From contig JAZAYU010000037.1 in the NCBI GenBank assembly GCA_038501625.1, positions 248,001 to 312,000 on the forward strand: DNA of 64,000 bases, read 5' to 3'. The notes below the pieces were generated by a model, which saw only the letters and a program-made list of their open reading frames with translations, was not told the origin of the DNA and did no database searches. Each line of letters opens with the position of its first letter. The first letter of the stretch is position 1. Both the position numbers and the translations under genes were made by a program. This DNA comes from Corbicula japonica (Eukaryota > Mollusca > Bivalvia > Venerida > Cyrenidae). Shown in pieces: positions 23,015 through 35,000 of this stretch.

Positions 23015-26000
23015 GTAAGTGGTTTTTGATAACCGTTTAGAGGCGAAAACTGTTGTCATCAGCGGTAAGTGGTTTTCAATAACCGTTTTGAGACGAAAAC
23101 TGTTATCATCACCGGTAAGAAGTTTTTGATAACCGTTTAGAGGCGAAAACTGTTATCATCACCGGTAAGAAGTTTTTGTTAACCGTTTAGAGGCGAAAAC
23201 TGTTATCATCACCGGTAAGAAGTTTTTGATAACCATTTAGAGGCGAAAACTGTTATCATCACCGGTAAGAAGTTTTTGATAACCGTTTAGAGGCGAAAAC
23301 TGTTGTCATCAGCGGTAAGTGGTTTTCAATAACCGTTTAGAGACGAAAACTGTTATCGTTAGCGGTAAGAAGATAACCGTACAGTGGCTAAAACAGTTGT
23401 CATCACCGGTGAGTAGTTTTCGATAACGGTACAGAGGCCTCAACAGTTGTCATCACCAGTAGGTCAGGGGCAAAAATGATATCATCAACGGTAACTGGCT
23501 GTTAATAAAAAAAACAGCGTCACTGTCAATCAGTTTTTCAGTGTTCAGATTGTGGTTAGGGTGACGGACATAAAATCCTTTCCTAGGATTGAATGTGTAT
23601 GAAAACATAGTCACGTGGCTACATAGACAGATATTTTCTGTTTCACCTTCATTTTGTATTCTTACCATTCATAAAATTTTCGAAACAACCATGCATCTTT
23701 CTGATCTTGCTGATCCGGCTTTGAATATTTAATCGATTTGCCAGGTTTGTGGAATTTCGCTGCTTTATGGTGATACGGACGAGTGCAGCTCAACAGAAAA
23801 CAGAAACATGTTTAATGTCCTTTAAATTTGATTTTAATTATCGGTATTTATTGTAAGACTGCGCGAACGTGCCACGCGAAAAGGATTCCTTGCACTTTTG
23901 AGTCCGAGGTGAATACTTTGCGCATTTATATAAACATGTACCAGCTTTGCTTTAAAATATCAATAAACGCTATGAATATAGCAATCCGTTGCCGCCATGC
24001 TGTGCAATAGGTAAATAAATATCATTAATAGAAATGAACAACTGACTGATTATCTCGAAAACGCCGAACATTAAAACAATCGTTATTTGTAATTCGGGTC
24101 TTGTCTGTAATTAACGAAGGTTAAATTTGAGGGTTGAACTTGAACATTCGGTATAAAAACTAGTGATAAAATGCTTCCCCTTAAATTATGGATTATGAAA
24201 GAATAGGTCAGAAAGTGTGTACTTTGTTTTCGGTGATTTTTCATTAACTGCTTTTCTTACTGTCTAAATATTGGTTTAGAAAATTATACACAGTGCTTGC
24301 ATGTATAATGACCGGGACTCGATCCAGCGCTTAAAGTAAAACGATAAAATGTTTGATTCCCGTTTGATAAACCAAATGAATTTTTCAATAACATGTATGT
24401 TAGTATAAATAAACGTTGAGCGTATAACATAAATTCTATTAAAATTGAAGATGTAAGAACTCGCTCACGCGGAGTTTGTAAATGTAAAGGAACAAAACAA
24501 ATAGCTAACTAATTTTCAAACGGTACATTTATTTTTAAAGAGATTTCAACGTCATTCGGACTTTTCATTGACACGTTTAACGTCACTGGAATATTGGGAT
24601 GTTCAGTACAGTATAAGAAAATGATATTGGCATTTATGAATAATGTGGAGTTTCGCACGTGTTTTCTAACTTATCTTAATCATAAATCACTTGGGAGTAA
24701 AGTATAATTATACATCCAGAAGAGATTTCATTCCTCGTGCTTATCAATGCATCCATACCAACAGTCTGTGAAGGTCGTCCAAACTATAAAGCAGCTTACA
24801 CGCATTTTCGCTAATTCGATTAAACATGTAAAATATTTAAGAAAATCGTTCGAGGTGAGAAATGAAAAAATGGGTGAGGGTTTGGGGCAGGGTGGGGTTT
24901 GGGGTGGGGGAGGTCAAGAACATATTTTTTCTGAAGAACGGGAGATTTGAAATATCAATACACCAAGTCACCACGGTACAGTGTAGCGGTACTATACACT
25001 GGACAATTTAAAGACCCTGGGATGATTTTTAATACGAGAGTCCTCTGTATGACTATTCTCCAAAAACCCAAAAACCTAAAATAACAAACTTTCTTCCTCT
25101 TGCGTCGACAATAGCGACGATAAATCTTAATACAGAATCTCGTTGCAGGTACTCATGACGTCACAAAAGTTTAACCGCGAAATTTTAACAGCTGTATCTT
25201 ACTTCAAAATCATTAGGTTCGAACTCTTTATAAGTGATAAAGTAGCATTACATATGTTTCACTATAAACGGTGGTTTTTCAATTCCAGAAAGCGTCGTTA
25301 GCAGTGTCATTTACCCCCCCCCCCCCCCATCTACTTAATTACACGACAATAACGTAAATTGGTGTATATTCATTTCCACTCAAAATTAACCCGTAACTGT
25401 CAGTTGTGACTGAAGAATACGCTTTGAGAGTCCTTAATACTGATTAGTAGACTGACTAGAGAAAAAATGTGCAAAGGAATAACATTGACCTTGCGAAATA
25501 ATGGCACAAAAATAACTAATACTTTCAGATGAGATTCTTTAGACACCAACTTCATAAACAAAAAAATTTAAATGAGATTTCATGTCCGCATCATAGTATA
25601 TTGGGTCGCGAAATCTTAAAGGATGCCAGTTTACGAGAAAGTTTGGATTTTAGTTGTGTACATGACTAATGCTAAATAGAACTCAGTCTTTTTAGGAACA
25701 GTAGCATCTACGCCCGACTACAAGGAATGACTTTTTCGGTTGTGCTTTATATATTTGGGGTATTGAGTAATTATACACTTCGCTGCACAGACACCTACCT
25801 GTACGGATTACGCTGCACCATCACACTGTATTTCACGAGAGAGCGTAGTACAGTGGTACCGCCTGGTCTGCCAATCCATAGGTCTTGATCTGGTACCCTG
25901 AACGAGGCGCTCGGCGTTTAAAAACCTGTGAATCTCTCCGACAAACCCTGGCATTTATCAATGGCATATACGCTACCACAAACAATATTTTGACCATTTT

Positions 26001-29000
26001 GTATAGCATAATTAAATCCTTTACAGCATATTGTTGCAACGCGGTAATTGTAGTTCGGTGCGCCAAAGTAACAAATACTATAGAGCAACATCCTGGAATG
26101 TCCTTAAATAAGCGGTCATTCGCTAACACCTACCAGCGGTCAGTCACCGATCAACTAACACATAATAATTAATAATGTTGATCGTCATAACATCCACTTA
26201 TATAGGTGTTCGACCTTGTTAAACCATACCTAACAGCAGGATTGGTACGTGGGTACACACAGTGCAGTTAATTGGAAATTGGTCTGACTTCGACAGTGAT
26301 TTACTACATGTTCTATTACTATATTAATATCAAAATTAATAGGCCTCGCCAGGCTCATTTCGAGCAATATGGCAGAAAATGAAACATTGAATTTTGATAT
26401 TCTCCTAAATATATAAACAAACGTCAAGGTTCGTTTTTTTTTTGGCAAAAACGTCGAACGCTTTTATAAATTTAACAGAATAGAAGTTGGCAAGGATATC
26501 GAATTTTATAAACCCTATTTTCTAAAACTGTTCTGTCAGTTACCCGGGTACTCTATCTGTACCAATACCCAGTCTGCTACTGTACCCCACCCTATCTTAA
26601 TTGTTTTCAATTACAAAAAAACTTAAAAATCAGTCTGATCAGGTTCCCAGCTGTACACTGTTTACATGTAGGCAATGAATTTCTGCAAAACACCAAAATG
26701 AAAATTGAATGGTTTGGTCGTGGGAAAGAAATCAGCAAATTCACCCTACGTGACTTTGTTGATTAGCTGAAATAAAGAAAGCTCATTTAAACAATCAAAA
26801 CAAATTGGTTTGCGCTACAATTCTGATGTGTTAAGATAAAGCTTATTGGCATTTAACACGTTCATGTTAATTTAAGTCAAGTCAGAACATTTGGATTTAA
26901 ACACATTTCTTGTTAAATAAAAAACAACATATTTTTAAATAAATAAATTATAAAACATTAAAACAAGAAATATCTAATAAAAGTTATACAGCGTATATGA
27001 AAAGATTTTCATTTACTTGATTAAAAATAAAGAGCGTTTTTGTAACTATGATCTTGGCCTTGATTTGAAAAGAAAAACAACAGAGGAAAATTCGTAATCT
27101 TGCGCATATTAAGCAAGTGCGATAACCGGCCAGTAAAATGTTTCAAGGTGAATAGAACAATTATTAGCAAAAATCCAAAAATAAATATAAAATGCAAAAT
27201 AATTAGAACATCTACATCGAATTATGGTTTTAATAGTAAATTGGGCACACGTTACAATTATTTTAATTTATCACTGAAAACTAAATTTCCACATTCCACA
27301 ATTTTAATGGGCCGTTAAAATCGATTTTAAACTTTATTAAATATTAAAACTATTAAATATCTAAAGTGGAATTAATGATGTTAACTTTGTCAATAGAATC
27401 ACAATCTCACATTTTAATCATGTGTATGCCAATATCAGGCATTCGTTAGTCTGTTGCTCTGTTACTATTTCTATAGAACATTTAAATGATATCTAAACTA
27501 TGAAGCGTTTAGTATATAAAACCCTTGATAAGGTATTCAGCTAGAGCACAAGTTAATGGTTCTACCTATTGGTTTTCATGGTTCCAAGGATGCATATCTG
27601 CAATAAATGAGTTCTTCATTATTTATGTTTCTTTGTGTGCGTCAGTATTCACATTCTTCGCGTGGTGCCGAGATAACTTTATTCCAAGATCCCTTTTTAC
27701 ATTTTGTTTGTACATTCTTTTTTATGTTTTACCTGAGTTTTGCAAGAATTTAAGTTTAAGATTTCTTTCTACTTATAACTCTCAATTCCGATCAATTAAA
27801 TGTATTTTGTCCGTTGTTTCATTTTCAGAACTAAACTTACGAAACGAACTCTTATTTTTTCCAGTACCAAAGTATAATAACTACTTTACGGAATGTTATT
27901 TACATCTTTATTTTGTTGGAACTTTTATGTAACGGATATGTCCACTGGTCTCTTTCGGGTTTAGTGAATTTAAGGTGTGTGCAGGCATTAATTGAGCTTA
28001 TATTGTGTGATGTAAACTACACAAACGTCACAACCGTATACGTAAGAACCTTGGATATGTCTCGATGAGCTGCAACCATGAACAGAATGCGGAAAGTCGA
28101 CGAACAACAAAACGAAAGCACGACAAACGCGAGATTTATTGCTGATAAACAGCCTTGAAAATAAACAGTTGTTGACACTAATGAAACAACAAAACAAATA
28201 GTATACAGACAAAACACCTATCTAGCAATATTTACAGAAAGCACTGGTTAACCAAAACAACGTACAAAGTTATCTGATTTTAAGGGAAGTAATAAGGACA
28301 ATAAGACTAAGTGATGAACATGATATATTCCCATATTAAGATATGTTTAAACTGTCTGAAAGAAAAATTAAAAGACTAGGTAATGTACTCGGAAGACTGA
28401 CTTTTAAATGTGTCTGGAACTCGGTCAGGCTTTAAACGTTAAGCTCTCTGTTACAGTCTAAGACAAATCAACTATTAAATTGTTTTAAAGTTACGGTCCC
28501 CACACTGTCAAGTCTTGCATGTAAATCTAAAATGAAAATAATCTGACTTGTGGTGCGGTAAACGTAAATTACTTTACTAAGTCACTTTTAGTTGTCGTGC
28601 ACACACAAAATCAGTCTCTTTAGGTAGTTTTTTTTTACTTATTTCTCTGTATTTTCTGGACCGATTTTGATCAGATAAATAGCACCGTACTCTTTTTCCC
28701 AGGAAAAAAACCGGTGTACCAGTCTATCATTGCTTTGAGTAACAAGGTTTCAACCGTGGAAGTTCCATTTTACCCTTTATTCATTAAGAAAAATTTTATA
28801 GTGTGGTAAAATAGTTTATTTCCGGATCAACGGGCTCATCCGTGTAGTCTGATCACGACCGACACTTCTCCCTGTTAGATTCACTAGGTTATTTGTGACA
28901 AAAAAGTGTAAAATACTGATCAGATGACATTGATTTAATAGGTGATCTTGATCTAAACTGGTCGCATATGTGTTAACAGACGTATATATGAAATAAAGAG

Positions 29001-32000
29001 TTAAGAAATTTAATAAGATTATTATAAGCCAAACAAGTCAAAGCTAAAATATTTATAAGATTTTCCTTTTTCAAACTTTCTAAGTCACGCCTCCTTGAAC
29101 ACTGTAGAAGATCGTCGACGAACTATACATGTTTATCAGTAAATGTTCGGACACTATTTTGGAGGAAATCGACCTATAATAAACACATTTCAGACGCGCG
29201 ACTTTATGAGAATTAAGGTTCGAAATATTTAAAAAATACTGCATTGTCATTGGCTCAAAAATAATTTCAACCATTATATTACATTACATTACAGTTTGTA
29301 GTGTATAAAACATGATGAAGTTATAGCTGTACCCCCAATAAATTTAAACATACTTGTTCAGTATGAACGGGATAAAGAAGAATTAATTGGTTTCTGTTCT
29401 ATAGATTCAGTCTGTTCTCTGAAACAATGTTATACGCGTTGGCAGATATTAATGCTTATAATTAGCATCATTTACCTTAAAGCATCATTCACCTGTACAG
29501 GAGGATTGACGATGGGCTGTTTATTCTATTTTCATTGCCGTTATGTAAGGTCGGCCGTTTTTGCAGAAACATTTTTAAATGAGGATGAGTTTATACTGAG
29601 TGACTAATCAGCTTAAGTGATTATTATCGGAACGAACATATTATTATCTAATCTTGATTTCTTTTGAACCTGTAAAATATTAATTTTAACAAGCTGTACA
29701 CCAAAGAGGATTGATAGAGAGTTTACAAAAAACTGCTTTAAAGTCAATAAAACACGCCTTTTCCACTATAAGTAGTCTAAAGTTAACACGAATTTCAGAT
29801 TGATTCTTTGAGGATTGCATATGTTCATCTTGCACGTGAAACAAAACATCATCATTGTATATCGCGCGATGAACCGGCTGTCATCTATCCGAGGTCAAAA
29901 CAACTTCAATAGATTTGATAGATAAATCCAGTGTTCGTCCTTTTCGAATATTGTAAATAACTTTATATTAAGGACTGAAACAAGCTATCAATCTGAGATT
30001 GTCGTTTCTAGGGCAAAAAGTCTAAATTTTGTACCATCTAGAAGTTATCGGCTCAATCAGATTTTAAGTCTGTTAATGGCTAGAACAAACTGTCACGTTG
30101 ATTCAGGAGCATCGCAAAGGGCAGTGTTAAACGTTTATCACATTTGAAGGCTTGAACCTTTCGTTCATGGCTGTACTTATCTATAACGTAGAAGTATGAT
30201 TATTCCGACGGTTGATCTTATCCCTGCATGCATGCTGGAACAAGCTGTCATGCTTGAACCAAATGTTCCATTTGAAGGCTGAAACGAACAGCAACCTTCA
30301 GAATAAACCCTTGGATCGAAGGACTCAAACATTTATGCTAAAGGACATAAATAACATTTCGAGCTGAGCGATCGAACAAGCGGCCTCTAAATTTGATAGG
30401 ACAGGGCACTTCATGCTAGTAGTGCACAACATGCCTGGGTTAACAACTTTAAAGTTTGGAAGAAGCATACCTGAGAAATGTTACTTATATCTAGATACTC
30501 AGTGATCATACATGTATTATACCTGTTTTGCTTCTCTATATCCCTCTTCTACAAGATAAGTTTCCTTTCAAAATATATTATAGCTTAAAATAACTTTAGG
30601 CTGAGGTCAGAAGATAACCTTCAGGAGTGAGCCAGTATATCCAGAAACCTAGAGAGAATGCCAGATTGTTATCGCAAGTTGGTTTTGCTTCGTTACAAAA
30701 CATATATCTTACAAACTATCCGACTTCTCAACGTCGTATATCTAGTCATTTTCAAACAATGTTTTTCTTTTCGATTTTTATATTTAATTGCAATGCTTTG
30801 ATAAAAACTAACTTATACCTGTATTTGTCTCTGGGACTAAGGCACATCTGAAACGTTGTATAGTATATTTATAAAAATAAGAAATTATTTACAATTTCCG
30901 GTAGCAGACCTGACCGGTGTTAATACGCCTTTGTTGTTAAACACTTCATTTTTTCATCATAAAAAACGGGGTTATCCAAATGACAATTTAAATATGGCGA
31001 ACTGCAACCTTGAGAATAAACCCTTGGATCGAATAATTCAAACTGTTTTGCCTAGGACTGAAATAACATTTCGAGCTGAAAGATCTAACAAACTGCCTTT
31101 GATAGGGAAAGGCACTTCTGGCTAGTAGTGCTAAACATGCATGGGTTAACAACTTTAAAGTTTTGAAGAAGCATACCTGAGAAACGCTACTCGTATATCT
31201 CGATACTCAGTGATCATACATGTACTGTACCTGTTTTGCTTCTCTATATCCCTCTTCGACAAGATAAGTTTCCTTTCAAAATATATTATAGCTTAAAATA
31301 ACTTTAGTCTGAGGTAAGACGATAACCTTCAGCAGTAAGCCTGTATATCCAGAAACCTAGAGAGAATGCCAGATTCTTATCGCAAGTTTGTTTTGCTTCG
31401 TTACAAAAACATATATCTTACAAACTATCTGACTTCTTAACGTCTTATATCTAGTCATTTTTAAACATTGTTTTCTTTTTCGATTTTCTATTTAATGGCA
31501 ATGCTTTGATAAAATCTTATTTATACCTGTATTTGTCTTTGTGACTAAGGCACATCCAGAACGTTGTATAGTATAAAAGAAAAAACACATTATTTAAAAT
31601 TTACGGTAGCAGACTTGACCACTGTTAATACGTGTTTGTTGAGAAGCCTATCACATTTCATCATAAAAACCGGTGTTATCCCAAATACAATTTACATAGC
31701 TGTCAAACATTTATGCACGAAGAATACTCGTTTTATACTAAATATTCTTGCAACACCTGTAAAAATGTCTTTATGTATGTTTCAGGTGCAAACACAGGAA
31801 TAGGGAAAGCAACAGCAACAGAGCTAGCGAAGCGTGGAGGACGGATCATACTGGGATGCAGAGACAAGGCCAAAGGAGAGGCTGTAGCACTCTACATACG
31901 GTCTAAAACCAGGAACCCGGACGTGTATTGCTATGAACTTGATCTCGCAAGTCTCGCTTCTATAAAAGACTTTGTTGACACTTTTGACCACAGAGAACCA

Positions 32001-35000
32001 TGCCTTCATATTTTGATTAACAATGCAGGTAGGCTAAATGATTAGACAAATAGCTAATATCTTAGATTGTTGTAGCATTTCTAAGTTAATATGCGCATTT
32101 GTAATTACGGGAACTGGAGGCTTTGGGTATCTTTGGGTATTTAAGTTTTGGGGCATAAAGACTTTGACATTCCGATACTTTTGTGTGTTTTGAACGCTGT
32201 CACATCAACATAAATTTTCAGTTGAGACATAAATGTTATCCAATGTTTATATACATTTAAATAAATAATTACTGCAGTTAGAATCTGAAAACTCTAGAAC
32301 AACAATGCTCTAATACTAGCAAACCTTTCATACTGTAACAGCAGAAAAAGAATTTTTGAATAGCATGCTTAGTACTTGTTGATGCTGAATGATCAGTTGA
32401 TGTTAAACAGAACTAATGATTTGAGTCGACTAAGCAGTATAAAAAGTCATAAGTTATTGAGAAATTTGGCAACCAGCTCTGTCTTTAATCTTTAACCTCC
32501 GTCAAACTGTGTGACTGTAACATATGAAATTTAATCCATGCGATCAGGATAACCCAGATCTGTTACTGAAAATTCATTAATTACTACGTGGTGCAAATGC
32601 AAGACTTTCATTATACTTTATAAAATAAAAATAATATGCATACCATAAGTTACGTACGTGTATATCTTAAAGTACCTTCATTCAATTATGTTTTCGTTTT
32701 GTATGTTTGTTGTTGTTTTTTTTTGGGGGGGGGGGGTTGTAGAAGTTAAAATATTTCTTCTTAAAGATAAAAAGAACTGTATTGACATAATTAGAAATAC
32801 AAAATGAAATTTTTAAATTATTATAAACGTCAATGAAATAAAGTGATCAACTGTAAAACATACACAAAAACATAACAAATGAAATGATGTTATGTTGAGG
32901 ACATTTTCTATGTGAAATAAACAGAACAGAAGATTAAATCAACAAATGAAATGGTGTTATGTTGAGGACATTTTCTATGTGAAATATACAGACCAGAAGA
33001 ATAAATCAATTCACTAATTATATGAATATTAGTAAACTGTAACAGTATATAGAAGGAGATCTAAACATTTATAAAAGATGGACTTTTCATACAACGATGA
33101 TATTTTGTTGTTGAGGATTTCGGCAAGTAGGAGATTTTGTCCACAATTAAAAAGATGATAAAGAGAATTTTGTCCGTTAATGATAAGGGGATTAAGTTTG
33201 CAGGGGATAATCCTAAACGTGATAATAATCCCGGCTATTTTTAAAGTACTTTTCTGTGGTAGGTAGCGCAGGTGTTATTGTGTATTAGATTTGGGTTGTA
33301 AAAATTCCTTAACTTAGTAAGTGTCATCTTTAAAGGTAATATATGGTTCAAATTAAAACAGGCTTTAATTGAAAATTGATTTAGTTGTTTTTTCTTGCTT
33401 GCTACACGTTTCCATAGGATTGGAATTGCTCGAGTTTCAAGAATTGTTTGACAGTGAAACACATGTCATGATATATATTAAACAATTAATGACACAGGTT
33501 TTGATAATTGTAACAAAACTATCGCTCTTTTTCTTACTGGATAATATTTATTTCTGGTACAACTTTTAAAATCATGTTATAGGTAACCTTAGTGGCACTA
33601 ATTATGCCTCTGCATCTGCATTCATGTTTCTTATATGTGTTATATTGCTACGTAAGAGAATTTATATTTTCTCTTTCTTTTAATTTCTTTAAAACTTTTA
33701 AAACAAGGTTATCGGTATCACAAATAGAGGAAAAACTTTTGCATGTTTTATCACCGATACCCAGATTTACTTCATAAATACAGGTGCAGTTTAAAATCAC
33801 TATTGCAACAATGTATTTCACAGCCAGTCTTTATGGAGATTTAATTTAAAAACTTGAGAAAAAAGGTAAAGTTAATTTCTCCCGGTTATTCGTAAAAACC
33901 ATCTGTAAATTCAAAAAGAAAGGTAACCACCGTAATACTCTACAGCACTCTGCATGCCTGGTCATTAACCTACAGTTGATCATTATGCTTACCTCTTTGA
34001 TCGCATGACGGTGGTAGGGGTTTAAGACTTTATGAAGGTTTATAGGGAAATCTTTTAAAAGAACCTAGAAGCTCGATTTGTTTCTATTATCTCTGTCATC
34101 GTGTTCTTGCTGATTTGTCTACAGGTGCTCTGGTCTCGGTAAGGTCATTGCGTACCCGCCCCTTTGGCTTTTCAATGCTATTAGCGTCTTATGTTTTAAA
34201 TGTTTGTGTGCTTTTGCAAGCAACATTGTTGAGCCGATGGGTGGTTGGAGTTATTTCACCAAGGCAACTTGTACTTGTTTTGTGATAGGAGAACCTGTTG
34301 GGGTTGTCGTATTGTAATGGTCAGTGGCAAAACAATTTACCACTGGGGAATGAAATCTACTTCTATGGTGCACCAGCCTCATACTTGCCCCATACTTCTC
34401 ATATGAACAATGAATTACAAGTTGTTTTTGTAAATGCGCTCCTACCTACCCATCAAGTCGACAATATTACATGCAAACTCAAAAACGTAAAAAATAAGAA
34501 TCTTATAACATTTTCGAGGTAAATAGATGGGTACTCGGTGACCTTAATGAAACCAGAGCACCTGCAGCCAAATTAACACGAACGTGTGGGCAGGAATAAA
34601 AGAAATAGATCGAGTTTTTACGGTTTTATAAGATTTATCTATAAATTTTAATCAACTCCATGACCCCTGCCACCTTCGTTAAAACAAAGTGGTAAATAAA
34701 AGCTGTCAACTGTAGATGGGTTAACCATCAAGCCTGCAAAACGCTATAGATGATCATATTGTCAGCAGTTCTCTTTTAATAAACAGATGCTTTTTACGAA
34801 TAACATGTCAATCAATTCTATTAATCATCTAAACGTAAAATTAATTTAACACCGCCCGGATATTGTTACTAATATACTTGTTCGACATTACTTGAGGTAA
34901 GAATACTAATCGGTAGATGAAATGATACTTACGTGATACTAATGTGACTTTTCGTTGAATGCACATTACACCTTTTTTCTACAAACAAAGGGTTCAAACT

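Noticed and set aside
25833..26172. Overlapping 95- and 98-codon frames on opposite strands
   Set aside because: Neither shows a domain, splice partners or repeat homology that I can support; probably chance.
27525..27932. 135-codon open frame as a membrane protein gene
   Set aside because: It is hydrophobic and partly matches an inverted segment, but there is no recognised family, and AT-rich DNA often gives such frames. Kept only as a finding.
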